Positions 41,908 to 49,780 of a stretch of 64,000 nt of DNA are shown in pieces; positions within the stretch are counted from its first letter, which is position 1, and every line of letters starts with the position of its first letter. The DNA lies in assembly GCA_964655355.1 (NCBI GenBank), contig CAZZMD010000008.1, positions 38,451 through 102,450 on the forward strand. Direction: 5' to 3'. Origin of the DNA: CALGDE01 sp964655355. Lineage in GTDB: Bacteria > Cyanobacteriota > Cyanobacteriia > CACIAM-69d. Under the pieces are notes generated by a model. That model had not been told where the DNA came from. It searched no databases and saw only the letters and a list, made by a program, of their open reading frames with translations. A program made the position numbers and the translations under genes.

Positions 41908-43575
41908 ATGGATAGATTGTCTTCAAGTCAGGTGCGGCGATTGTTGCGCGATGAACGCCGGGCTGCCCAGGAACGCTCCGATGTTCTGCAACAGGCGGCG
42001 GGCGATCGCGTCCGCATTGAGGTAGACGCGGCGAAGGCGGTGTCGTCGGTGGCGCGCAAAAGTGAGGCGGAACGGTTGCGATCGCTCGTGGCGGCCAATG
42101 CTCAGGCGGATGCGGCGTTGAAACGGGCGTCGAAACGGGCGTCGAAGGAGGCGAAGGCGGCGGCCAAGGCGGAACGGGATCAGCGACGGCGCGTATTGGG
42201 GGCGTTTGAGGATCGTAGCGACTTGCGACAGGGGGCGCAGGTCCAGGCGCGGGCATCCCAGGAAAGTGCCATTTTGCGATCGCAGGTGTCCGGGGAGTTA
42301 TCCCAGGGGCAGGCCGATGAGGCGTTGTCCTTGGTGGCGATCGATGATGCGCGGGCGTCCGTGGAGGGCATCAAAGCCGATATTGCTGACCTGAACACCC
42401 TCAAGGAACAGGGTTATATCGATGAGCAGGAATGGTTGCGGCAGTCGGGGGATTTACAGGAAAACCTAGCCAAGGCGAATTTGGGGCTGATTCAGGCGGA
42501 GCTTGCCGAAAAACAGCGGGCGCAACGGGCGGCGGTGGAGCTGATCCAACAGGAGGGCGCGATCGCTCGGGTGGCGCTGGATGAGCGGGTCCAGGGCATT
42601 GATGAGATCTCAAATGGTCTGAAGCAACAGCAGGGATTATTGTCGGCGGCGGCGGGGTTACAGTCGGCATTGGCTGACCAGGAAAAGGCGCGATTTGATG
42701 CGGCGATCGCCGGGGCGGATTCGGCGGCGGAACGGCAAAAAATCGAAGAAAAATTCGCCGGGACGCGGGTTGATAATCTTCTGGCGGCGCAGGAAATTGA
42801 GCGACAGCAGTTGTCGTTAAGTCAGCAACAGGCGGATGCGGAGTTGGCGCGCCAGGGGATATTGGCGGAAATTGCCCAGCTTGAGGCGGAAATTGCCCTG
42901 GAGAAACTCAAGGCGAGCGGCGCATCGGAGAAGGAAATTGAGGCGCAAAGTCGGATCCTCGATCTCCGCAAAAAACAGGTCGCGGATTTGGGTAAGGCGG
43001 CGATCGCACAGCAGGGCATCCAGGCATTGCAGTCCCAGACGTTGAGGGTGCAACAGGGGACGGCGCGACGGCGATTGGGAACGGAGTTGCGTGGCGATCG
43101 GTCGGGGAGTAGGGGGCGTCGATCCGGATCCCGCGATCGCGTTCGGGCGGGATCGGGGGATGTGTCTCGGTTGGGGGCGGGGTTCGATAACTTCTCCCAG
43201 GATGAACGGCAGCGGTTGGCCAGTGGCGATCGCGTCCGGGGGTTGCGGGTGATTTCGTCGGAAACCGTGCGCGGCGGGCGGTTATCGGGGGATTCCGGGC
43301 GGACTTCTGCCGGGGTGCGATCGGCGTTGGGTCGGCTCAATCGGGGGGGGGGGGATATGAGCGATCGCGATAATAATGGATTTGAGAAAGTGTTCCGTCA
43401 GATACAAACGGCTGAAACATCGCGCGTGGTGGACGAGTTAAAGGCGCTCCATCAGGCGGTGCGAGACGGGAATGAACAGGGGCAGGTGCCCAACTCGCTT
43501 ACGATTCAATCCCCAGAGCCGGTGCAGGATGCGACCAAAATTATTCGGGATTTGAGTCGGAGGAGTACGCGATGA
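41908..43575 (+). CDS. Tape measure-like coiled-coil tail protein
   Basis: This 555-residue, Ala/Glu/Gln/Arg-rich protein is predicted to be almost wholly alpha-helical over ~20-380 (for example L-I-Q-A-E-L-A-E-K-Q-R-A-Q-R-A), then Arg/Gly/Ser-rich low complexity and a short helical end. Order (after the chaperones, before distal tail genes) identifies a tape measure. At 555 residues it would set a fairly short tail, and it lacks the hydrophobic segments often seen. Confidence 0.72.
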   Translation: MDRLSSSQVRRLLRDERRAAQERSDVLQQAAGDRVRIEVDAAKAVSSVARKSEAERLRSLVAANAQADAALKRASKRASKEAKAAAKAERDQRRRVLGAFEDRSDLRQGAQVQARASQESAILRSQVSGELSQGQADEALSLVAIDDARASVEGIKADIADLNTLKEQGYIDEQEWLRQSGDLQENLAKANLGLIQAELAEKQRAQRAAVELIQQEGAIARVALDERVQGIDEISNGLKQQQGLLSAAAGLQSALADQEKARFDAAIAGADSAAERQKIEEKFAGTRVDNLLAAQEIERQQLSLSQQQADAELARQGILAEIAQLEAEIALEKLKASGASEKEIEAQSRILDLRKKQVADLGKAAIAQQGIQALQSQTLRVQQGTARRRLGTELRGDRSGSRGRRSGSRDRVRAGSGDVSRLGAGFDNFSQDERQRLASGDRVRGLRVISSETVRGGRLSGDSGRTSAGVRSALGRLNRGGGDMSDRDNNGFEKVFRQIQTAETSRVVDELKALHQAVRDGNEQGQVPNSLTIQSPEPVQDATKIIRDLSRRSTR

Positions 43576-44099
43576 GTCCGCAAATGGGGGATTTGACGCC
43601 GGGGATCAAGTTGACGTTGGGGGCATATTCGGTGGCGATCGCGCGGCCCTATGTGGCGCTGCATGATCGGCGGTTGGTGTTTTTGGATGGTAACGAAGAC
43701 GTGGGCGCGGTGGATTATAGCGTCGCTGGAAATGATGTGATCCGGGGCAGTGCCCTACGGTTTCGATGGTCCATGCGGGCGTGGGTGACGGCGGATCAGT
43801 GGCGGGTGATGCAGGCGATTCATGCCTATCAACGGCAGTTGGAGGAGCAGCGCGCGCCGTTTGCGGTGCTGTTGGATGACCAGGTGCGTGAGGTGGTGGA
43901 TCCCGGTGAGCGGCTCCGGGCGATCGTGCCGGGGACGCCGGAGGTGGTGGTCGATGGCGGTGGGGTTGCCTATTTTGCGCGCTTTTGGGTGCGCTTGGGT
44001 GCGCCGACAGCGACGCCGGTCCAAAACCCCGGATTTCCCTGGCTGGTGGATTGGCAAATGTCCAAGTTACGCCGGGTTGCGCCGGAGGGGGTCGCATGA
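43572..44099 (+). CDS. Distal/minor tail protein
   Basis: This 175-residue protein begins in an ATGA overlap with the tape measure stop and ends in an ATGA overlap with the tail tip gene. It contains W-S-M-R-A-W-V-T-A-D-Q-W and W-L-V-D-W-Q-M-S-K-L. Such small proteins joining tube to tip follow the tape measure in siphophages. Family not certain. Confidence 0.6.
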   Translation: MSPQMGDLTPGIKLTLGAYSVAIARPYVALHDRRLVFLDGNEDVGAVDYSVAGNDVIRGSALRFRWSMRAWVTADQWRVMQAIHAYQRQLEEQRAPFAVLLDDQVREVVDPGERLRAIVPGTPEVVVDGGGVAYFARFWVRLGAPTATPVQNPGFPWLVDWQMSKLRRVAPEGVA

Positions 44100-46885
44100 C
44101 GGCGAATTTATTCCATCGCAATTTTTCGGTCGCGATCGGGGGGAAAGATTTTTCGCCGGGCGTGGGTTTGTGCCAGCTCACCCAGGACAAACAAACCTCG
44201 GGCGGCTATGTGACCGTGCGGGGATCGCTGACGGTGTCCGATTGGTTGGAGTTGGATGAATCCCTTGATCCCCAGCTCAATTTGGTGCGCTGGCGGGTCG
44301 GGCAGTCGGTGGAAATTTTGGTCGCTGACTCCACCGGTACCCTGCGATCGCTCCCCTTTGGAATGCTCTATATATTGGGCGCAATGCCGCGGGCGGATTA
44401 TCGGGCGATTGAGCTGGAAATTGGCGATTGGTTGGCGTTGGAAGAATGGCGATCGACGGAATCACCTAATGAAGATCTGCCCGAGGCGGGGGAAACGACG
44501 GTGGAACGGTTGCCGCGTCAGTCGTTGATGACGGATTTATTGGGTCGCGTCGAGATGAGTTTTGCGGGCGCGATCGCGGGGGATTGGGTGGGCGATCGCA
44601 TTGAGGATTTGCAGGGCGGATTTATTGAATTGGCGGGGGGGATCGCCTTTGGGGCGGAGTCGCCGGGGATTTTATGGGCGAATGGTAAAACGGGTCAGCT
44701 CACAATTGTGGATCCCGCCCCCGTTGAGCCGTGGTTACAGGTGACGTTGGGTCAGGATGAAGCCCTCTACGAACCCCAAACGGCGGAGTTTCCCGTAGAA
44801 ATTTACACCTGTACGGCGGAGTCCTACGGCAATGCGACCGGGGAGTTTGCGGCGGGCGGTCCGGGCTGTGTGGTGCGATCGCTGTTGGATGAGACGGTGG
44901 ATGAGACGGCGACCTATTGTGTCGATGCGGCGTCCCGCACGGTGTCGGAGTTTTATTTGTTGGACGAGCCGGAGATTGCCATTAATCCTGACGGCGGCAC
45001 GGGATTGGTGCGATCGCTGGAGCGGCGGACGACCAAAACCTATGATGCGCCGGATTCGGTGGGGGGCGATCGCTTGGTGTTGGTGCGATCGCGGGTGTTG
45101 CGGCCCCGGATTGCGATTTTTAGTGAGGCGGCGGAAGAGCAGGGAATTTCGTTAGTTGATCCCTGGCTGGATGTGACGGCGGAGTTGGAGGAGACGCGCT
45201 ATTCCTATGATGATGAGTTGGGGGTGGTCATCTCCATTGTTTGGGAGCGGGAGGTGGCGCTGGGGCAGTTGGTGCCAAAGTATGTGGACCCGGTGAATTG
45301 GTCGACGCGGACGGTGGCGGAGCGGCGGGTCGAGCGCTGGGAGCGATCGCCGGCGGGGGAGTGGCTCTATCAAAAGCGCGAGTATAAGAGCTTGATTCTC
45401 GTGAATCCCCAGTTGGTGGAGCGGCGGGAGGAGTCGGGCGCTTACGACATGGTGGCGATCGCATCGAATTTGACGGCGATCCCCAATGGCGGGCTCTCGG
45501 GATCAACGGCGGGACAGACGCAGCCGCCGGGGGTGGAGTATTTCCCGGAGAGTGTGGATTCGGAAAATTTGCAGCCGGAGACGTTGGAGGGGCGGGCTAC
45601 TTTTGTTCCCCTACCTGGAAATTTGCGGCGATCGCGCGAGACGGAAGAAGCGATCCCGTTGGCGAGTTCCGTGGCGGCGTTGCGGGCGGCGGCGACTATT
45701 GGCGGCGTTTTTCGATTGGGGCGCTTTTGGGGGCGATCGCTCAAACTACCGATCCCCGATAAATTTTTTACAAGCTACGAACCGCTGCGGCGGGTGGATG
45801 TGGTGGAGCCGGCTGCCGTGAAATCCTTCTTGGGGGATGGGATGGTGCTGTTGTTGGACCGCACTGAGTCGTCCCTATTTTTTCCCCATTTGATTTGGTT
45901 GGGGACCGCGGCGGCGCAAGGCGTTACGGCGATCGCAGGAAATAGTTTGGCGGTGCCCGATGGGGCGCAGTTTGAGATTGGACAGACGGTACAGTTTGCG
46001 CCGGTGCCCGGGGGTGGGTTGCCGTCAGGGCTGGAGCCGGGTTTTACGTATCACGTGGTGAGCACCGCTGGCGGGTTGCAGGTGAGTGCATCGCCGGGGG
46101 GATCGCCGATTGCTATTGGGACTTTGCCGCCGGTTTCTGCTTCGACGGTGTTGCCGTCGCCGGATCCGGTGACGGGGGCGCTTGGGGATCCGGCTCCCGC
46201 CTATGGGGGTGCGCCCTTCGTCGTTGTGCCGACCAGTGCCAATTCTGATCCCCGCGTGCCGCGTCCCATTTCGCCGCCCTATCAGGTGACGGTGCCTGGG
46301 TTTGCGGAATTGCTGGCGGGGATCATTGTCGGTCAGGCTCTGCCTGCTCGCAAATCTCGGGCGATCGCGCCTAGCGGGGTGCAGATCGGGCAATCTCTGG
46401 AGACCCGCAAGGGTGGCGGTACCGCGACCAACGGGGTTGTGATCGGGCAATTTATGTCTGCTCGCAACTCTCGGGCGATCGCCCCTAGCGGGGTGCTAGT
46501 GGGGATGTCGATTCGGTCCGGTGGTCCTGGATTGGCGGATGGCGGTGCGATCGCTGGGGAGTCGCTGGCAACCCGGACCTCCTGGGCAATTTCTCGGGAT
46601 GGGGTGGTTGTCGGAGGAGATGTATCTACGCGGATGTCGGGGGCGATTTCGTCCGGGGGGGCAGTGGCTGGGGGTTCCTTGACCACCCGTCCTTCGGGAT
46701 TTGGGGTTGCCGGTGGGGTGCTGTTGGGTCAGGACATGGTCGGGCGATCGCAGGGGGTGTCTGATGGGGCAATCCTCTTTATGGCCCACGCTCGAGGACT
46801 GCCGTTGACGGCGGTTGAGGCTCGACGGGTGGCGGCGCGATCGCGATCGTTGGTCCAGGCTATTTCGGTTTTAGGTAAGGCGTAA
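44096..46885 (+). CDS. Large tail tip/hub protein with C-terminal glycine-rich repeats
   Basis: In this 929-residue protein the N-terminal ~250 residues look like a tail hub domain (L-T-Q-D-K-Q-T-S-G-G-Y; L-E-I-G-D-W-L-A-L-E-E-W). A beta-rich middle follows, and from ~740 a series of 20-26-residue repeats, each with a G-x-x-x-G-x-x-hydrophobic-x-x-R pattern (I-G-Q-S-L-E-T-R-K; I-A-G-E-S-L-A-T-R-T). These may form a beta-helical spike. The start at 44096 overlaps the previous stop. A 23-bp copy of a host intergenic repeat (S family) is embedded in the repeats at 46475-46497. Confidence 0.72.
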   Translation: MTANLFHRNFSVAIGGKDFSPGVGLCQLTQDKQTSGGYVTVRGSLTVSDWLELDESLDPQLNLVRWRVGQSVEILVADSTGTLRSLPFGMLYILGAMPRADYRAIELEIGDWLALEEWRSTESPNEDLPEAGETTVERLPRQSLMTDLLGRVEMSFAGAIAGDWVGDRIEDLQGGFIELAGGIAFGAESPGILWANGKTGQLTIVDPAPVEPWLQVTLGQDEALYEPQTAEFPVEIYTCTAESYGNATGEFAAGGPGCVVRSLLDETVDETATYCVDAASRTVSEFYLLDEPEIAINPDGGTGLVRSLERRTTKTYDAPDSVGGDRLVLVRSRVLRPRIAIFSEAAEEQGISLVDPWLDVTAELEETRYSYDDELGVVISIVWEREVALGQLVPKYVDPVNWSTRTVAERRVERWERSPAGEWLYQKREYKSLILVNPQLVERREESGAYDMVAIASNLTAIPNGGLSGSTAGQTQPPGVEYFPESVDSENLQPETLEGRATFVPLPGNLRRSRETEEAIPLASSVAALRAAATIGGVFRLGRFWGRSLKLPIPDKFFTSYEPLRRVDVVEPAAVKSFLGDGMVLLLDRTESSLFFPHLIWLGTAAAQGVTAIAGNSLAVPDGAQFEIGQTVQFAPVPGGGLPSGLEPGFTYHVVSTAGGLQVSASPGGSPIAIGTLPPVSASTVLPSPDPVTGALGDPAPAYGGAPFVVVPTSANSDPRVPRPISPPYQVTVPGFAELLAGIIVGQALPARKSRAIAPSGVQIGQSLETRKGGGTATNGVVIGQFMSARNSRAIAPSGVLVGMSIRSGGPGLADGGAIAGESLATRTSWAISRDGVVVGGDVSTRMSGAISSGGAVAGGSLTTRPSGFGVAGGVLLGQDMVGRSQGVSDGAILFMAHARGLPLTAVEARRVAARSRSLVQAISVLGKA

Positions 46886-46906
46886 TTAGGTTAAGGGGTC
46901 GGAAAA

Positions 46907-47587
46907 ATGACGACGGTTCAAACGCAGGTGGGTAAGCGGGGTGTGACTCGCGCATGGTTCCAGGATGCTAGTAATCCTTGGTGGTCGGTGTTGTTGGATA
47001 CGGTGCCTAACGCGGGTAGCGTGCCGGCGGATCCGGACCAGGAACCGGGGTTTTATGCGCAGTATCAGGTGTTGCCGGGCAATGGCTATGCGGGGGTGCT
47101 CGGTCCCTATGCTTTTGATCCCGAGGTGTGGAATGCGGCGCAGGATCGCTATGACCAACCCGCCGCGACGATCCAATTTTCGGGATCGGGGGGCTCGGTT
47201 TCGTTTCTCGCTTTCTGTGGCGTTCGCGGTCACAAGGGTCTTCCCCCCCAGTCTTGCACCCTCAGCGGGCAAACCTTTACTGCCAGCTCCCATGGGTTGG
47301 TGAATGGCGATCGCGTGATCCTCAAATCCGACGGCGGTAGCCTACCTACGGGCTATACGGCGGCGCAGGTGGTGGAGATTCACAGCGTGTCGACCAATGA
47401 TTTTGAGATCCGCCAGTTGGATGGCTCGGGAATTTCCCTATCCAGCTCGGGATCCAGTCTGTTTGTGATCCCCGTGAATGGGGATTGGTCGATCTATCGC
47501 ACGTTCACCGAGGCGCAGGTCGTGGGCGATGGCGAAACTCAGGATATTGCGATCGCTGGGTTTGGCGATACCCAGGAGGTGATCTAA
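46907..47587 (+). CDS. Phage tail-associated protein, unknown
   Basis: This 226-residue beta-rich protein (F-L-A-F-C-G-V-R-G-H; L-S-G-Q-T-F-T-A-S-S-H-G-L-V-N-G-D-R-V) contains a stretch resembling the short beta-domains of tail fibre and ubiquitin-like tail proteins. AAGGGG precedes the ATG. It overlaps the following gene by one base (TAATG). Confidence 0.6.
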   Translation: MTTVQTQVGKRGVTRAWFQDASNPWWSVLLDTVPNAGSVPADPDQEPGFYAQYQVLPGNGYAGVLGPYAFDPEVWNAAQDRYDQPAATIQFSGSGGSVSFLAFCGVRGHKGLPPQSCTLSGQTFTASSHGLVNGDRVILKSDGGSLPTGYTAAQVVEIHSVSTNDFEIRQLDGSGISLSSSGSSLFVIPVNGDWSIYRTFTEAQVVGDGETQDIAIAGFGDTQEVI

Positions 47588-47940
47588 TGGATCTCACGAC
47601 AATTCGCGATGGGCATGTCACCGGCGATGGCGTCACCTGGGAACCCCTTTGGGGGGTGGGGATCACGGCGATTACGCCCCTGCCCGCGGAGGGGGGATCC
47701 CCCCCAGCCGATCCCCTCGCGGGCGCGGTCACCGCTAATTTATTGCTGTATCTCAATCCGGGGGCGGAGACGATCCCGGTTGAGCAGCGATTTGGGAACT
47801 CGGGGGATGGGGCACTGTTCTTAGCCACCGCTAATGCTCAGGCGATCGCAACGATCCCGGTCAGCCCTGGGGATGCGATCCCCGAGGTGTTGGTGCCCAA
47901 TGGGATGCGGTTGGATTTTCGCCTGGAGGTGTTCGCATGA
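47587..47940 (+). CDS. Small tail-region protein, unknown
   Basis: This 117-residue protein (W-E-P-L-W-G-V-G-I; F-G-N-S-G-D-G-A-L-F-L-A-T) is acidic and beta-rich. Translationally coupled at both ends (TAATG upstream, ATGA downstream). No family recognised. Confidence 0.6.
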   Translation: MDLTTIRDGHVTGDGVTWEPLWGVGITAITPLPAEGGSPPADPLAGAVTANLLLYLNPGAETIPVEQRFGNSGDGALFLATANAQAIATIPVSPGDAIPEVLVPNGMRLDFRLEVFA

Positions 47941-48560
47941 GTTGGGTGAGCGGCGCTTATGCCACGGGTCCGGTGAATCAGTGGGGCGGCAGTACTGAGA
48001 TCATTGCTGACATATCGGCATCGGATCCCGCTTCTGCATTGCCCCAGGATGTGCTGTATCTGTTCGGGACCGATTTCGGGGCGTCGTCCTGGTCGAATCC
48101 GTTCGATGGGGTACGGTGCGCAGCCTCGGCTTCGTCAGCCCCCTTCGAGCCCCCCAGCATTTTAGGGGATCGAGCTGTGAACCGCTTTGAAACCAACGCT
48201 GCTGCGGGGTCATGGGTCGCCTTTGACTTTGATCCAGGGGCGACGGGCGTGCGAGTGAATTTAAATGCGTTTGCCTGGCAACATATTCCGGGCTTTGCCG
48301 GGATCAGGCTTCAGTATTTCGTGGTTGAGTCTGGCACGGGACCCAGCGTGGCGGGGGCGACCTGGTCGACCATCGCGACGATATCCGACCCCAATTTCCT
48401 GCCCAACGCGGCGGAAGCCTGGTCGGATGTCCTGACGTTGACGGAGCAGGCACAGCCCTACCGATTTGTTCGTATCCGGTCGACGGGGCTTGATTCTAGC
48501 GGTGGGAATAATTTTGTGGGCTCAGAGGTGATTTTTGGCGGGCAAATTTTCACGGCATAG
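47937..48560 (+). CDS. Tail fibre-like protein with discoidin-like domain
   Basis: This 207-residue protein has a body (residues ~70-205: W-V-A-F-D-F-D-P-G, L-Q-Y-F-V-V-E-S-G and ending Y-R-F-V-R-I-R-S-T-G) resembling galactose-binding/F5-8 type C beta-sandwich domains, which often bind carbohydrate. Receptor recognition is plausible. The fold is inferred from motif style only. Confidence 0.55.
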   Translation: MSWVSGAYATGPVNQWGGSTEIIADISASDPASALPQDVLYLFGTDFGASSWSNPFDGVRCAASASSAPFEPPSILGDRAVNRFETNAAAGSWVAFDFDPGATGVRVNLNAFAWQHIPGFAGIRLQYFVVESGTGPSVAGATWSTIATISDPNFLPNAAEAWSDVLTLTEQAQPYRFVRIRSTGLDSSGGNNFVGSEVIFGGQIFTA

Positions 48561-48583
48561 GGGGATAGAAAAAAGGGGGGGAG

Positions 48584-49126
48584 ATGATGGAGATTTTCTT
48601 TGCAAGGTTTGATGGGCCGGGGTTGGCGTTGGAGTTGCAGCGGGATGGCGATCGCGCGGCTCGGTCGGCGTTGATGCGGTCGGGGTTTCAGCCGGTGACG
48701 GTGCCGAGTTGGACGACCTTTGGGCAGTGGTCGGGGGTGCGCCTGTTGGAGAATGGCGGGATCGCGTTTGAGTTTCCGCCCCATGTGCGCCGATGGGATG
48801 CATTCAAGGATGCCCTAATCCAAGACGCGCGATCGCAGGAAATTATGGCGGCGGCGTTGTCCCATCCCGCCCTGGGGACGGCGTTGACCCTATTTTTGGC
48901 GGCGATCGATACGTTGGAACAGCGGGCAACGCCGGAGCGATTAATCACGTTTCAGCGCATGTGGTTGGCGTTTCGTGGAGTCCTCGAATCCCTAACAACA
49001 GCTCAGGTTTTGACGCCGGGGATCATCGATGAGATCAAAGCAATTGCGCTGACCTTTGATATCGAGCTACTGGATGAGTTGCCGGTACCTCAGGAGTCCC
49101 AGGGGGAGAGCAATGAGCCGACTTAA
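48584..49126 (+). CDS. Phage tail-region protein, unknown
   Basis: This 180-residue protein has GGGGGGAG directly upstream of its start. The N-terminal half is mixed; the C-terminal half is helical (L-T-L-F-L-A-A-I-D-T-L; F-Q-R-M-W-L-A-F). Possibly an assembly factor for the fibre genes. Overlaps the next gene by 14 bp. Confidence 0.6.
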   Translation: MMEIFFARFDGPGLALELQRDGDRAARSALMRSGFQPVTVPSWTTFGQWSGVRLLENGGIAFEFPPHVRRWDAFKDALIQDARSQEIMAAALSHPALGTALTLFLAAIDTLEQRATPERLITFQRMWLAFRGVLESLTTAQVLTPGIIDEIKAIALTFDIELLDELPVPQESQGESNEPT

Positions 49127-49397
49127 TGAAAAATTGCGATCGCTGGGGCAGGGGTTGGAGGTGTCGCGGGGATCGACGATGGCGCGGCGTCGACGCAATA
49201 CCCGGCGTCCGGCGGTGTATTTAGGGCGGGTCGGGCGATCGCATCGGGTGCGGTTGCCCAGTGGGGAAGTTAAATCGGTGGCGCAACGCCATGTGATTAC
49301 CCGCGGTGCCTTAGTGGTGGGTGCGCCGGTCACCCTCACCGATGGCATGTTGGACGCGATCCCCAGTCCTTATTTATCGCCGTCTATTTCGGGGTAG
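49113..49397 (+). CDS. Small basic phage protein, first of a tandem paralogous pair
   Basis: This 94-residue protein begins M-S-R-L-N-E-K-L-R-S-L-G-Q, which is matched by the next gene (M-S-R-I-D-E-K-L-R-S-L-G-Q). The rest is a basic segment (R-R-R-R-N-T-R-R) and a beta-rich end (V-Y-L-G-R-V-G-R-S-H-R-V). AGGGGGAG precedes the ATG. Confidence 0.65.
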   Translation: MSRLNEKLRSLGQGLEVSRGSTMARRRRNTRRPAVYLGRVGRSHRVRLPSGEVKSVAQRHVITRGALVVGAPVTLTDGMLDAIPSPYLSPSISG

Positions 49398-49402
49398 GAG
49401 TG

Positions 49403-49777
49403 ATGAGTCGCATTGACGAAAAATTGCGATCGCTAGGACAGGCGGCGGAGCTACGACGCTTGGTATCCAAAGGGGCGGCGGATTCGGCAATGGAGTCGGC
49501 TGAGCCTGATACCGATCCTCAAACTAAATATTCCTATCAGGGGGTGCGATCGCGTCGGCATTGGGTGCGGCGGAATGATGGGCGATTGTTTTCGGGGAAT
49601 TTGGCGACCAATGGGGCGATCGCAATTGGCGCGCGGGTGCGGTTTGCCAATCGACAGATCGATGCGATGCCATTTCAGCCGATCCCGCCCCAGGCAGAAC
49701 CCAAGGCAGCAACGCCCAAATTCCTTGGAGAAGTGTTGGTGGTTTTTATTGTTCCTGATGGGTCGCCGGACCCTTGA
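49403..49777 (+). CDS. Small phage protein, second of the tandem paralogous pair
   Basis: This 124-residue protein starts 5 bp after the previous stop codon. It shares the first 13 residues and the R-S-R-R-H-W-V-R-like beta part with its neighbour, and is more acidic in the middle. Likely a duplicate that has diverged. Confidence 0.65.
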   Translation: MSRIDEKLRSLGQAAELRRLVSKGAADSAMESAEPDTDPQTKYSYQGVRSRRHWVRRNDGRLFSGNLATNGAIAIGARVRFANRQIDAMPFQPIPPQAEPKAATPKFLGEVLVVFIVPDGSPDP

Positions 49778-49780
49778 TCC

